NCBI GenBank assembly: GCA_008690995.1 | Contig: VRMN01000003.1 | Location: forward strand, 248,001 to 312,000 | DNA length: 64,000 nt | Direction: 5' to 3' | From: Porphyridium purpureum | Taxonomy: Eukaryota > Rhodophyta > Bangiophyceae > Porphyridiales > Porphyridiaceae | In this document: positions 33,787 through 43,512 of the stretch, one piece after another | Layout: every line of letters starts with the position of its first letter | Numbering within the stretch: position 1 is the first letter of the stretch | The notes under the pieces: model-generated | The model's database searches: none | Seen by the model: the letters and a program-made list of their open reading frames with translations, nothing else | Told to the model about the DNA's origin: nothing | Translations under genes and position numbers: made by a program

Positions 33787-34971
33787 TTAACTGTGTGATG
33801 GTTTCATCTGCATCATGGTCATGGCGACTACAAATGCAACCAGAAGTGCGCCGCCCAACATCAACACCACACGATACTGAAGGATGACATAGCAAATCAC
33901 ACATGTCAAAGGAATGACTAAACTCAAAAAAGCGAGCAGCGAATGGAAGTCAGGTATAGGCTCTGAAACCTCTTGCCACTCCTGTAACGCCTCTCGCCTT
34001 CCCGGGGCCGTCTGCAGCCGGCCCAACAGAATATCCTTCTTCTGCCACACGTTCGCAAGCCATTCTTCCGAGTCGTCGATAGACACTGCGTCTGTTTTGG
34101 TCACAAAGATTAAAATCTCGCCTTCGTACGAGCCAGACAAAACCTGCTGAAGCGAATAAGACTCCTCCAACCACACGGTGATGTCCAGCACGCCGGTCAC
34201 CTGCGTACGCAGCCCATCGAGTAGGACATTGAAAGCCTTGAACCTCGGGTACAGTAGATTCTGGAGCACCGGCAGTCCGCGTTCTCTGCAGAAAGCCTGA
34301 CTCAAAGCAAGCTTTTCGCTCGACATGCGGGTTCCTTCCGGATACAGCCCGAGCCACAGCGGAGGCGGATAGTCGCGCATGTTTTCGCACCACTTCATTA
34401 GACGAGCGCGGTCCGTTTCCCAACGCCGCTCTAGAAAAACAAAATCGAGAGCCGCAAAGATCTGCCCAATGACGGGGACGTACTGAAGACTCCTTTTCAC
34501 GACGCACTTGAGACTGCCGGCCATGGGGTAACCGCATTGGTGCGCGAGCGCCATGGCGATGAGCCAATCGAGATCGCCCTGGTGGTTGCAAACGCCGAGA
34601 AAGCTGCAGCCATTTAGATCGGAAAGCCGCGCGAGCTTAGGACGGGGCTGAAACTCCGCATTTGCGTCGTCTGCCGTTGCCTCTGTCGCTTGCTGCGCAT
34701 TGCCAGTGAATTGGTCTCCATCGCCGGGGCCCGAGTCGATTGGAACAAATGCGCGCACCTTGAGCGCCGACCAGCGGGACAGCAGGTACGGCGCCAAGCT
34801 AAAGAAGCAGTCTGCGATGTCGCGGTTCCATTGGCGCGCGCGGCGGTGATAGCCGAGCGCGCGCGAGACGATGACCCGGACGCAAATCTGCGCGAGCGCC
34901 ACCCAAATCCCGCACACAAACACGACCAGCACGAACGCGCCTGCTCTCAGCGCGGCAACCGACGCGTGCAT
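33787..34971 (-). CDS. 1-acyl-sn-glycerol-3-phosphate acyltransferase (LPAAT/AGPAT)
   Basis: It acylates lysophosphatidic acid to phosphatidic acid in ER phospholipid and triacylglycerol synthesis. The protein has 394 residues from the ATG at 34971 (MHASVAALRAG). It has an N-terminal membrane helix (residues 10-36), catalytic motif I NHQGDLDW (His130, Asp135), motif II near VFLERRW, motif III YPEGTR (about 210-215), and one or two hydrophobic helices at the C-terminus. This layout matches the eukaryotic plant LPAT2/animal AGPAT3-5 group rather than the plastid form. The open frame extends 132 codons further upstream without an ATG. Confidence 0.92.
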   Translation of the reverse strand: MHASVAALRAGAFVLVVFVCGIWVALAQICVRVIVSRALGYHRRARQWNRDIADCFFSLAPYLLSRWSALKVRAFVPIDSGPGDGDQFTGNAQQATEATADDANAEFQPRPKLARLSDLNGCSFLGVCNHQGDLDWLIAMALAHQCGYPMAGSLKCVVKRSLQYVPVIGQIFAALDFVFLERRWETDRARLMKWCENMRDYPPPLWLGLYPEGTRMSSEKLALSQAFCRERGLPVLQNLLYPRFKAFNVLLDGLRTQVTGVLDITVWLEESYSLQQVLSGSYEGEILIFVTKTDAVSIDDSEEWLANVWQKKDILLGRLQTAPGRREALQEWQEVSEPIPDFHSLLAFLSLVIPLTCVICYVILQYRVVLMLGGALLVAFVVAMTMMQMKPSHS

Positions 34972-36116
34972 GCGGACGGGCGCGCTCCAACACGGCTCAC
35001 GAACCAGGGGGGAACCCGTCCACCCGTTCCGCACGGCAGCGCGCGAACGAATCGAACCCCACCGGTCCGCGAGCGCGGGCGGTACAGCGAGTGTACCGCA
35101 AGCAGAGGTACACTCGGCCGATGTGCGGAGCGCGTCGTCTCCATCGCTGAACGTGTAGCGACTGAATGCCGTTGCCAATCCCCTGATGAGCAAGGGAAAT
35201 TCTCTGTGTGTTGGGCTGGAGTGCACGGCGCGGGCGAGGCGCACATCGACTGGTACGTGGTTACTCGTTCGAGACCTTTTCCGTGCTTTGCCGACGGTCT
35301 TCCATCGATGCAACTCCTTCACATAGGCGCTTGGGCGAGCGAAGTCGGCTTTCCGATGGGAGCCCACCTATTTCAGCGACAAAGCCGTGACTGAACAAGG
35401 TGATGAGAATGCGCGCGAGAGCGCCTCATGTAATGGGTGTGTCTGAGGTGTCGCCGCGTTACAAGCGGTAGCAAAAGAGGGAATGAGACTGGAGCTGTGT
35501 GGCGGAATGAGAATCTGCGTGTGTGTCGCGTTGTCCGATGGTTTCTGGGGAGGCTGGCGTGAAAAAAATGGATGGTGCACCCTATTTCAGTGTAACCGCA
35601 TAACAGCGTGCACGCTGGTGGTTATTTTTGCGCGACAGAACCCGCCGGGGGAAGAAACGAATTTTTTGGATGATTTTGAGGGGGACTGAAGGAGACACGT
35701 TCACTTGGCGCGCTTTTTTGCATGCTGACGCGGACGCCCGAAGGCAAAAGGGTCAAAGCGGCGGAGACACCTGGGGTCATTTTCGCTGCTGCATGATCAC
35801 TCAGCGCAGTGCATTGTGTGCGTGGGGCACGCTCTCTCTCTGCCTCCAGTGTTGGTGTCATGGAAAGCCGCCGAATCGTGCGTGACGCGTGGACTGCGAA
35901 TGTCGGCCTGTTTGAGTAGCATGGTTGCTGTGCTTGCCAGCCTGAAGACGAAAAAGCAAAACACAACCAAAAAAAAAGAAGCGATCAAGCAAACTCGTCA
36001 ACACGCTACATGGCGGTCTTTCGCCACGCCGCGGCCACGCGCAGGTCCTTGGAACCCACGCAGAAACGGGCCTCAAACGCGCGTCCTAATCGCCATTGGG
36101 GCGGGTGGGCATTTAG

Positions 36117-36147
<31 letters not shown>

Positions 36148-36498
36148 GGTGGCGGTGTTTTTGGTAGGCTCCTGTTTGTTTCGTTTTCGTCGGAACGATC
36201 GTGGTCGACGCTCTTTCATAGTCATGAGCACCGCACGGTGCGGATCCACTGTTCACCCCGTGCCTGCTCGCGCACCGCGCGCTGTTATCTGTACGGCGTG
36301 CGATCGTTACACGCGTACGACGCGGCGTGGGAAGTATACGCGCTCGCACGTGGAGGTACAAAGCCGCGGCGACGCGACCCGGAAGCGAGTCGGCATCGGC
36401 GCGCCTCGCTGCCCAAAGAGGTTCGGCGAACGTGCACAGCGGCCGGCTCGTTGCAGGTTTGTTCCCAAGGCACGCAAGCAACGGAACAGCCCTAGGAC
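34972..36498. other. 1.5-kb divergent intergenic region with (GCGT)n repeat
   Basis: It lies between the LPAAT (minus) and zinc-finger (plus) genes. A TGCG/CGTG microsatellite is at about 36117-36150. Open frames are short and Arg/Ala-rich on both strands. I see no gene. It is long for this compact window and probably holds regulatory sequence and leader for the zinc-finger gene. Confidence 0.5.
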
Positions 36499-38010
36499 AT
36501 GGCCGCGGCAGCTGACTTTCCGCACGCAGCCGTTAGCCTCTTTCTAGACTTTGAGGATGACCAGCGCGTCTGGGCAGGCCTCTTGGCCCTTTTTGAAGTC
36601 GCGAGCGTGCGGCAATGGCTCCTCTCGCAGGATAATGTAGGCACGGCCATGCAACTTGGTGAGGAGTCGATGAGCATGGTGGAAGCCTTCCAGCGCCTAG
36701 ACCGCAACCAATACACCGGCTACGCTTCACTGACGCCGGTCCGAGCGTGCGGCTGGTTTTACGCTGCGATCACGCAGACGCTCAACGGCACGTTGATCCC
36801 GTCGGAGTATACGGGGTTGCCACCCTCGCCGCGCGACACAGCCGCGGTAAGCACGGGTGGGATGGCCTTTGGTTCCTCTAAACAGAAATGCTCTGTGTGC
36901 TTCTTTGCGAGCGCACAAATGTTGGTGACTGTAAACGTGCAGGTTCTACAGGACGGGCGCTTGCGTATCCAATGCGGTGCAACTGAGCCCGGCGCTTTCA
37001 TCGGACTGCATGAATTCGTTGCGGTGGTCGGCACGTCCTTCTATCAATTCCGTGCATTCATGGGATGGCGCAACCCAGAACTCTCCCAATTGTGTTCGCG
37101 TGGCGGGTTCCACGTCCAGCAACCATCCTGGGCAGCAGTGCGGGACCTATTTAGCGCGGTCCAGATGAGAGACGATGTGGAGTATATGATGAGTAGCGTC
37201 ATTGTCGATCCGCACGGCCGGGTGCTCGCGGAAGAAAGATTCCCGTTCCGAATTACGTATACATTTCCAGGTTCCGGAGACCGAAGCATGCATGAAGGTC
37301 CGCGGGCGTACAGCCAGAGTTTTCCGAAGTGTCAACCAGAGTGGATGGCAGCGGAGCTCCCTCGAAAGCTGTCGCTTGACAGGCTCCAGCGCTACCAACA
37401 GTATCAGCAGCAGCAGCAGCAGCAGTATCCTTTTTATCCGCATCGACCCTACGCAACGGCGCATGTGTATGGGGTAAACGCAGGTCCGCCGGCTGAGTAT
37501 GGAACTGCTCTATCTCCCAATCAAGGAAGGTCGCCAGGTTCAGACAGCGCAGATCAGGGTTCTGGAGGCGCAGCAGTAGAAGGAGGCAACTTCACCCGAT
37601 CACAATCGCAGCGACCTGCACTGCCGCCCATAGAACTGGGTGTCGACTACGTAGTACGCTCCGATCTCGCTCCAGAAGACACAAAAACCATGATGTGTTT
37701 GAGGTGCTCGCTCGCATTCCGCCAAATCAGTCATCTGAAGGAGCACATTAATGCCATCCACCGCGGCTTACGTCCGCACGTGTGCGAAATATGCAAGCAG
37801 ACCTTCACACGCGCGGGCAATTTGAAGCAGCATGAGCGACAGGTGCATTCAGACGAGCGTCCATATGCATGCGATCAGTGTGGTAAGTCCTTCAAGTTGC
37901 CTGCGCGCCTAAAAACGCACGTTCGCGAGGTGCATGGCGTACTTACGTCGTCACCGGCTGAAGCGAAGCAGGATAACTCCTCTGCGTCCACTTCGCAGGA
38001 CTCGAGCTAG
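36499..38010 (+). CDS. C2H2 zinc-finger transcription factor (three fingers)
   Basis: This 503-residue protein has three consecutive C2H2 fingers near the C-terminus (about residues 395-477). They begin CLRCSLAF, CEICKQTF and CDQCGKSF, with canonical H-x3/4-H ends and TGEKP-like linkers (LRPHVC, ERPYAC). A poly-Gln run (residues 303-312) and a Ser/Gly/Pro-rich middle look disordered. The N-terminal 270 residues form an unrecognised domain containing conserved-looking hydrophobic and aromatic positions. It is likely a sequence-specific nuclear regulator. Intronless. Confidence 0.85.
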   Translation: MAAAADFPHAAVSLFLDFEDDQRVWAGLLALFEVASVRQWLLSQDNVGTAMQLGEESMSMVEAFQRLDRNQYTGYASLTPVRACGWFYAAITQTLNGTLIPSEYTGLPPSPRDTAAVSTGGMAFGSSKQKCSVCFFASAQMLVTVNVQVLQDGRLRIQCGATEPGAFIGLHEFVAVVGTSFYQFRAFMGWRNPELSQLCSRGGFHVQQPSWAAVRDLFSAVQMRDDVEYMMSSVIVDPHGRVLAEERFPFRITYTFPGSGDRSMHEGPRAYSQSFPKCQPEWMAAELPRKLSLDRLQRYQQYQQQQQQQYPFYPHRPYATAHVYGVNAGPPAEYGTALSPNQGRSPGSDSADQGSGGAAVEGGNFTRSQSQRPALPPIELGVDYVVRSDLAPEDTKTMMCLRCSLAFRQISHLKEHINAIHRGLRPHVCEICKQTFTRAGNLKQHERQVHSDERPYACDQCGKSFKLPARLKTHVREVHGVLTSSPAEAKQDNSSASTSQDSS

Positions 38011-38465
38011 AGTTCTATTTCACCCCCTCTATCGGTCACCGCCTGTTGTTGGGGTGCTTCTTTTCAAGCCGACCAGCCAGCTTGTGTGAGGAGTGGTTTA
38101 TGGATTGGCCAGGAGAAAGGAGTCTTGCAAAGTGTATGCCGTGGAGATATTTGCGGACCTTTGGAAGGTGTGAGGTAGCTCCCGCGCGGTGCAAGTTTGC
38201 AAACGACTCGCGTGACAGTGGCACCCACGAATGAACATAGCAATTTTACGATCATGTATGATTCAATATCTCACACTGCCTTTCAGTCAGTCATCTACGG
38301 AGCATGGTTATCATTTCTGCAGCGGCCGACGAGAAGCACGTCGGGAAGCAAAGAAACACAGTAAAGCCGGCCTCCGTTCTCTTCCGTGCACACCGAGAGT
38401 CACTTGACGTGGGGGGGGGGGCTCGGATCTGCGCGCTTTCTGAGAAGTCACATCTAAAACAACCC
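38011..38465. other. Convergent intergenic region with an 11-G run
   Basis: It lies between the zinc-finger stop and the TAF12 stop. A run of eleven G at 38411-38421 is the only conspicuous feature. No gene is supported. Confidence 0.55.
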
Positions 38466-39188
38466 TTACGGCTGCTGCTGCGCCTTCTGCACTTGTTGAA
38501 GACGCTGCTGGTGAACCGGATTAGGCGGCGCACGTCGTACTGGTTTCGGATCATCACCGTACCCGGGCACTCTGACATTCCAGTTTTTTTCTGAAATTTC
38601 AATCACGCACGAAAATTCCGTCAACATTCGTCATTCACATCGAAAGAGGTACGGCCAAGAGGAAAAGACGACAACGTTCCGCTGTTAGTGGTTCCATCCT
38701 ACCACGCACCCGCCGAACAAATCACACGTCGCGCGTGTGCGTGAGGCGAAAGAAATCAAGGAAAACAAAGATGCGTACAAATCCATCCAACGTACCTAGA
38801 TGCATCTGAATGTCGCGAGCCTCAAGTGTGGTTCCCCCGCGATGTCTTGCCAACTTGCACGCCTGCTCTGTCACGGATTCGATAAACTCTTCTGCGTGCG
38901 CACGAAGCATCTGCACGGCGCATTCAACAATCGCATCGAGGAGAAAAGGCGCACAAAAAACATGCATATGTCTCAATTTTAACATAATCAGTACATGCGC
39001 AGACGACAAAAGAGGCAGGAACAACTGATACTTCGACTGACACAAAACGAGCCGCGCGGCCAACCTACCTCCTCAACTTCCGGCCGGAGAGTCTCTCCCG
39101 GCGCTACTTCCTGTAGAAGCTCCGTGAGCTTCGCGCTCGAGATGATTTCCCTCGGGTCTGACGCATGCAAGTTGACGTTGTGCGACAT
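38466..39188 (-). CDS. TAF12: TFIID subunit 12 (TAF12), three exons
   Basis: The minus-strand exons are 39069-39188, 38796-38910 and 38466-38590, total 360 nt, 119 residues. The introns (38911-39068, 158 nt; 38591-38795, 205 nt) have GTAGGT and GTACGT donors and GCAG and TCAG acceptors. The phases join without loss. Splicing yields a full TAF12 histone fold: LTELLQEVAPGETLRPEVEE, then MLRAHAEEFIESV, CKLARHRGGTTLEARDIQMH and the family hallmark LEKNWNVRVPGYG. TAF12 pairs with TAF4 in TFIID and with ADA1 in SAGA. The protein is near minimal, histone fold plus a Gln/Pro-rich tail. The start is the ATG at 39188. Confidence 0.93.
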
Positions 39189-39538
39189 GGCGGCCACCGC
39201 GGCGTGGTTTCCTGTCTCTCCCGACGCGCTTCCACCAGTGCGTTCGTTCGCTCTCCCTTCACGCGCTCCCGCGTGACCCAGACCGAAATCAGGACAGTAC
39301 TTAGAGTATTGTCCCAAGGAACCCTAGCAAGACTTTTAACCGTGCGGCAGCAAGCTGAGTGCATTTGGCCGCCAACACCGCCACAGGCGATGCAGCGCTT
39401 GGCACGTGGCTACGGAGAAAACAATGTCGTCTCTTTATCGCACATCTACACGGCCCTGGCGCGCTCAGTTTTCCTCATGGCGTCCGCCGCGGATCAGTAA
39501 ACATGGAAACAGCCCAACAGACTAAGGCCCGCGGCGCT
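39189..39538. other. TAF12 upstream region
   Basis: About 350 bp between the TAF12 ATG and the mL43 stop, both on the minus strand. A plus-strand open frame (to 39500) has no recognisable domain and overlaps TAF12 exon 1 antisense. No gene is called. Confidence 0.5.
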
Positions 39539-40201
39539 TCACAGCCACGATAGATCATTTGTGCCTACATGGCTCGGAGTCCTCCCCTGTGCCACAAATT
39601 CGTCCCTTTCCATGGTCTCGTGCCGAAATTGTTCTGGTACTGGAGTACCGGCGGCAGTTCGGTTGAGAAGCTCCGGGTTGTGCTCGCGCATGAAGTCCTG
39701 GACAGTGCCCGGGTACTCATGAAACCCAGAAAGCAACGTGGCCATCCCAAAACAGCCAAGCTCATCTTTCAGCTGGCTGAAGGTGCAGTCCTTCTGAAAG
39801 GTACGCAAAATGGCCAGTGCTGGGTTATCGACGTCCGCACGCACGCTGCGTTGCATTCCCGTGTGGATAATGCCATCGCTTTCAAAGATGCCCTTGATAA
39901 TGCGTTTGTGCCGAGGCACCTTGTGCCCCAGCGTGTTTCTCAAGTAGGCTAGCTGTTCCTTGACCTGCTCCAAGTCCATGTTCTTGAGATTGAGCACGCG
40001 CATGTAGCGGTTCCTGTACACGCCCAGCACGCGCGGGTGAGCGCCGATGCGGACTTTTGTCTCGATATTGAAGCTCGGGTTTGCTTTTGCCCAGTCCACC
40101 AGCTCCATTCGAATGTAATCTCGCACGCCGCGGCTACTTCCACCGTTCGTGCAGTACCGGATCAGCACCCTCTCTAAATCCCAGACTCCGCGCCGCGCCA
40201 T
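39539..40201 (-). CDS. MRPL43: Mitochondrial large-subunit ribosomal protein mL43
   Basis: The ATG at 40201 gives 220 residues beginning MARRGVWDLERVLIRYC. Residues 1-95 form the thioredoxin-like L51/S25/CI-B8 domain of mL43 (yeast Mrpl51): NGGSSRGVRDYI, KVRIGAHPRVLGVYRN, NLKNMDLEQVKEQLAYLRN. It is a structural protein of the mitochondrial 54S/39S subunit. The extra 120 C-terminal residues (residues 100-220) have a helical, mixed composition not seen in animal mL43. The gene is divergent from the IMPase gene, with only 84 bp between start codons. Confidence 0.88.
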   Translation of the reverse strand: MARRGVWDLERVLIRYCTNGGSSRGVRDYIRMELVDWAKANPSFNIETKVRIGAHPRVLGVYRNRYMRVLNLKNMDLEQVKEQLAYLRNTLGHKVPRHKRIIKGIFESDGIIHTGMQRSVRADVDNPALAILRTFQKDCTFSQLKDELGCFGMATLLSGFHEYPGTVQDFMREHNPELLNRTAAGTPVPEQFRHETMERDEFVAQGRTPSHVGTNDLSWL

Positions 40202-40285
40202 CGTGCCTTTTCCCGTCGCCGAGCTTCCGTCCAGATCCACCGCGCGCCCGCCAAAACAAAACCTTCCCAGGAATTTGCACTCGAC
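40202..40285. promoter_or_regulatory. 84-bp shared divergent promoter (mL43 / IMPase)
   Basis: Two genes start back to back within 84 bp, so leaders and core promoters must be very short or overlap. No TATA box is apparent. Confidence 0.5.
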
Positions 40286-41428
40286 ATGTCTGTGTTGCGG
40301 TCTGACAACAACACCTCAATGAACGTGGCGGCGATGGTCATGGTGAGAAGTTCCCTGTCATACGTGTCGTATCTTCCCGGTGCTGACGGTGCGCGGCCGC
40401 CATCTTCGGTATTGGCTGAGCGCACAGAAGTTGTATGCAATCGTCTGCGAGAGCGCGGGCGCTTCGTGCGCGCGCCAGTAGCGCGGAGCGCTCGTCGCGT
40501 ATGGTCACCTGGCCATCATCGCGCTCCGGCGCGTGTGCGAATGGAAAATAGCATCCAGCAGTGGGCTGCGCCAGCCAAGGAAGACATGGACAAGGTGGCT
40601 GAGGTGGCGCGATCGGCCGCTAGAGAGGCCGGTGCCATCATGAGGCGTAGCATCGGCGCCCCAGTCCTGAAAACAAAGTACAATCCAAAAGATTTGCTGA
40701 CTGCAGTGGACGGCGAATGTCAGACTATTTTGGAAAAACGCATTACGGAAGCGTTTCCGGATCATGCCATTCTGGGCGAGGAGAGCGTCGCGCCGGGCGC
40801 CCAGGCCAGTGCGAACGCGCTTTCAGAAGTGATTTCCGCGGGCAATGACTGGGTGTGGATCCTGGATCCTGTTGATGGGACGCTGAATTTCGCGTTTTCG
40901 ATCCCGCTCTCGTGTGTGTCAATTGGCGTTGCTTTTGGCGGCGTGTGCGTGGTGGGCGTGATTTACGATCCGTATCGCGATGAGATGTATACGGCACTGA
41001 AGGGCCACGGCGCGACACTGAACGGGGATAAGATGGTGGTGTCTCAGTCCGCACGTTCTGTGGAGCAAGCTGTGATCGGTGCTGGGTCCCCGCCGAATCC
41101 GGGGAGCATTAAGCCGTCGCTTCGAGGCATCTCAGCATTGATGCCGGAATGCCTGACAATCCGATGCCTCGGCAGCGCCGCACTCATGCTCGCGTTTGTG
41201 GCATGCGGCCGGCTCACTTGCTACTTTGAACCCGACCTTAACTCTTGGGATCTACACGCAGGCGCGCTTCTCACGCTGGAGGCCGGCGGTGTTGTTACCG
41301 AACTGGATGGGTCCGAATACTCGATCTCCAGCAGGGCGGTTCTTGTCAGCAATTGTGAACCCGTACACTCGCAGGTCTTGTCCATCCTGCAGAGCGTGCA
41401 TGTGACAGGTCTGGATCCTGAGGCATGA
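40286..41428 (+). CDS. Inositol-monophosphatase-family phosphatase, probably organellar
   Basis: It is a Mg-dependent phosphatase of the IMPase superfamily. Metal-binding motifs are GEES (residues 164-167), DPVDGTLNF (194-202) and WDLHAG (321-326). The catalytic core runs from about residue 95 to 370. The first 85 residues are rich in Arg, Ser, Val and Ala and suggest a transit peptide, like plastid IMPL1 of plants. Substrates could be inositol phosphates, galactose-1-phosphate or histidinol phosphate, and sequence alone does not settle this. ATG at 40286. A later ATG at residue 86 (MENSIQQW) would give a leaderless form. Confidence 0.9.
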   Translation: MSVLRSDNNTSMNVAAMVMVRSSLSYVSYLPGADGARPPSSVLAERTEVVCNRLRERGRFVRAPVARSARRVWSPGHHRAPARVRMENSIQQWAAPAKEDMDKVAEVARSAAREAGAIMRRSIGAPVLKTKYNPKDLLTAVDGECQTILEKRITEAFPDHAILGEESVAPGAQASANALSEVISAGNDWVWILDPVDGTLNFAFSIPLSCVSIGVAFGGVCVVGVIYDPYRDEMYTALKGHGATLNGDKMVVSQSARSVEQAVIGAGSPPNPGSIKPSLRGISALMPECLTIRCLGSAALMLAFVACGRLTCYFEPDLNSWDLHAGALLTLEAGGVVTELDGSEYSISSRAVLVSNCEPVHSQVLSILQSVHVTGLDPEA

Positions 41429-41648
41429 TAGCAGTTGTTCTTCAGTATTGTGCAAAGCCTCATGACAGACCACGTAGATGTCGCACAGTTCAGAAGTTGG
41501 CCTTAGGCGCAAGTAAAAAGTAATGGGCTATTTTATTTCCTTGGAACGAGATTTTGGTCATCTGTCTCTCATGTAAGAACTGCGCTCGCAAGAGTAACGC
41601 GAGGCATGCGAAGCAGAACACGCCTTGATTCATGAGCAGCACCGGCAT

Positions 41649-42752
41649 ATGATGTGGCGACGACGGCAAGATAATGTCGAGACATTGAACCTGTCATCTA
41701 TGACACCAGCATGTCCGTTGCTGCTATTCTTGACTGCAGTGTATTTTGCGGGGGCGACGGAAGCAGCGAACGGGCAAGTGGGCGATGACGAGCTAAAGCG
41801 AGTGTACAGTCCCGCATTGCCATCGCTTTCGTCGACACAGATGCCACCACCACTGCAGCCACGTGAGGATTCCGATTTCCATCTCCTTTTTTGCGACCAG
41901 AATTGTGCGTTCTGCATCGCAGAACCGTTCGGCAGCTGCCAGCCATCGAGAGTTGCAAATGACACGCTATTCTTGCGCGGCGTGGCTCTGTCCTGTTCCG
42001 AGAACTCGCGCAATAACAGCGCTAGCTGGCACCAGTGCTCGAATGCTGAGTGCACTGAGGACTGCAAGGATTTTGAAGCCACCTTTTTCACGGAGGCGTT
42101 TTGCAATGTGGAACATGGCATCAGCTTTATTTGCCCTGACAGTCATTGCTTCCCTGGGTCAAGCGAGCTGGAGCGCGAGGATGGCTCACACGTCCGGATG
42201 GATCAAGTTGCACCTGGTGAACGAGTGCGTGTTTCAAGTACAGAATTCAGTCCCATTTACATGTGGGGTCACCACGAGCGTGCAGCGGCAGGCACGCCCA
42301 TGAGACGCGTGCACTTGCAAAATATCTCCAGTGCTCCACTGGATCTTTCGCCTGATCATCTGCTCCCACTGCGCCGCGGGTACCGGATTGCCGCAAAGCT
42401 CGTGGTACCGGCGTCCGAAGTGCATGTCGGTGACTGGCTGCAGCGCAGCGATGGAGAGTGGTACATGGTGAGCTCTGTCTCAAATTTTATCATGATGGCT
42501 CCGGACGGCAAATTCGCGCCACATACGCTACACGGAAATTTGGCCGTCAGCGGTGTTGTGGTTTCCTCTTACACTGCTCTGATTAGACCTCATGTGGCAC
42601 ATAGCCTCCTCGCTGCCTTTCGCTTCGCGTACAAATGCGCGACCCGATACGGGCAGGGATCTCTGGGCTCTTCTATGCACTTCATTACTCCTCCCGGTTT
42701 CCGGCCAATGTTGGTGTCCTACTTGCTATCCCTCAGTCGGCAGGCGGCTTGA
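41649..42752 (+). CDS. Secreted Hedgehog-type Hint (Hog) autoprocessing protein
   Basis: A signal sequence (the ATG at 41700, MTPACPLLLFLTAVYFAGA, fits best; 41649 would give a longer basic N-terminus) is followed by a Cys-rich segment (about 11 Cys, residues 80-165). A Hint/Hog domain starts at the nucleophile Cys in HCFPGSSELEREDG (about residue 167). The domain has the expected later motifs: PLDLSPDHLLPL (S-x-x-H in place of T-x-x-H), EVHVGDWL, and GKFAPHTLHGNLAVSGVVVS. Hog domains cleave themselves at the Cys and pass the N-terminal part to a nucleophile such as a sterol. No Hedgehog signalling domain is present. The Cys-rich module would be the released part. Confidence 0.88.
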   Translation: MMWRRRQDNVETLNLSSMTPACPLLLFLTAVYFAGATEAANGQVGDDELKRVYSPALPSLSSTQMPPPLQPREDSDFHLLFCDQNCAFCIAEPFGSCQPSRVANDTLFLRGVALSCSENSRNNSASWHQCSNAECTEDCKDFEATFFTEAFCNVEHGISFICPDSHCFPGSSELEREDGSHVRMDQVAPGERVRVSSTEFSPIYMWGHHERAAAGTPMRRVHLQNISSAPLDLSPDHLLPLRRGYRIAAKLVVPASEVHVGDWLQRSDGEWYMVSSVSNFIMMAPDGKFAPHTLHGNLAVSGVVVSSYTALIRPHVAHSLLAAFRFAYKCATRYGQGSLGSSMHFITPPGFRPMLVSYLLSLSRQAA

Positions 42753-42970
42753 GGTGTGGGCCTGCCGATCCCGCCGTGCGTGCTCTCGGTCAGCAGTCTA
42801 GTAGGCATTGACTTCATCTTTCACATGAGCGGAGTCACGTGTACCCGCGCGGAATAAAGCCGGTCTTCTTGCGAAACAAAGTCAGGCCTATCGCGAAAGT
42901 ACGTGTGAGGCCAGGGCTTTGTGACGAGTCTTTCTCTGAACGCTGGTCCCCCAAAGTCGGCGCGGACTCT

Positions 42971-43366
42971 TTACTTGCGCGGGCATTCGCGTGACTCATG
43001 TCCTGGCTCTCCACACTTGTAACATGTTTTCTGGAACATCTGCGGAAACGGACAGTCTGCCGCCAAATGACCTGCCTCACGACAGTTTCTGCACAGGACA
43101 GGTTTCGAGCAGTCCCTTGCGTAGTGCCCCTCGTCACCGCATCTGTAGCAGCCAGTAGTCGTGAACGGTTTTGGTCCGACAGTTTTGACTCCTCCAGAGG
43201 TGGACTCGTCATGACAGAATCGCACCGACGCGCAAGCCCCTCTGAATGAAGAGTGCTTCATCGGCGGCGACCGCAATCCCCCCGGCGGCATCCATAGCGC
43301 TAGGACCGCACGGCGCACTGGGGCGCCACGCAGCGCTACTACATGCATCAATGAAGCAGACATCAT
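42971..43366 (-). CDS. CCHC zinc-knuckle protein with organellar-type leader
   Basis: The 131 residues from the ATG at 43366 contain three CCHC knuckles at about residues 73-86 (CYRCGDEGHYARDC), 92-105 (CRNCREAGHLAADC) and 115-128 (CYKCGEPGHESREC). They resemble CNBP/Gis2 and kinetoplast UMSBP single-stranded nucleic-acid-binding proteins. The first 60 residues (MMSASLMHVVALRGAPVRRA...) are basic and acid-poor, suggesting import into mitochondria or plastid. It is convergent with the Hog gene. It shares knuckle type and strand with the six-knuckle gene 0.7 kb upstream, so the two may be old duplicates. Confidence 0.78.
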   Translation of the reverse strand: MMSASLMHVVALRGAPVRRAVLALWMPPGGLRSPPMKHSSFRGACASVRFCHDESTSGGVKTVGPKPFTTTGCYRCGDEGHYARDCSKPVLCRNCREAGHLAADCPFPQMFQKTCYKCGEPGHESRECPRK

Positions 43367-43512
43367 GCGTCGTCTCGGTGCCCTCAACACGATTCTCTTG
43401 ACGGACGCTTACAACTTTTACTGAGCCCTATTGGTTTCGGATGGTGTAGTGGCGGCGCCAAAGTCGTCACCGGAGCAGGAGAGGTGTAGCTGGCTACGTT
43501 TGTTAAGTTCGA

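Noticed and set aside
34972-35367. 132-codon N-terminal extension of the LPAAT
   Set aside because: No ATG occurs in it, and the family N-terminus with its membrane helix starts at 34971.
35816-36547. 243-codon plus-strand frame upstream of the zinc-finger gene
   Set aside because: It is Arg-rich, crosses a GCGT microsatellite and overlaps the zinc-finger start in another frame.
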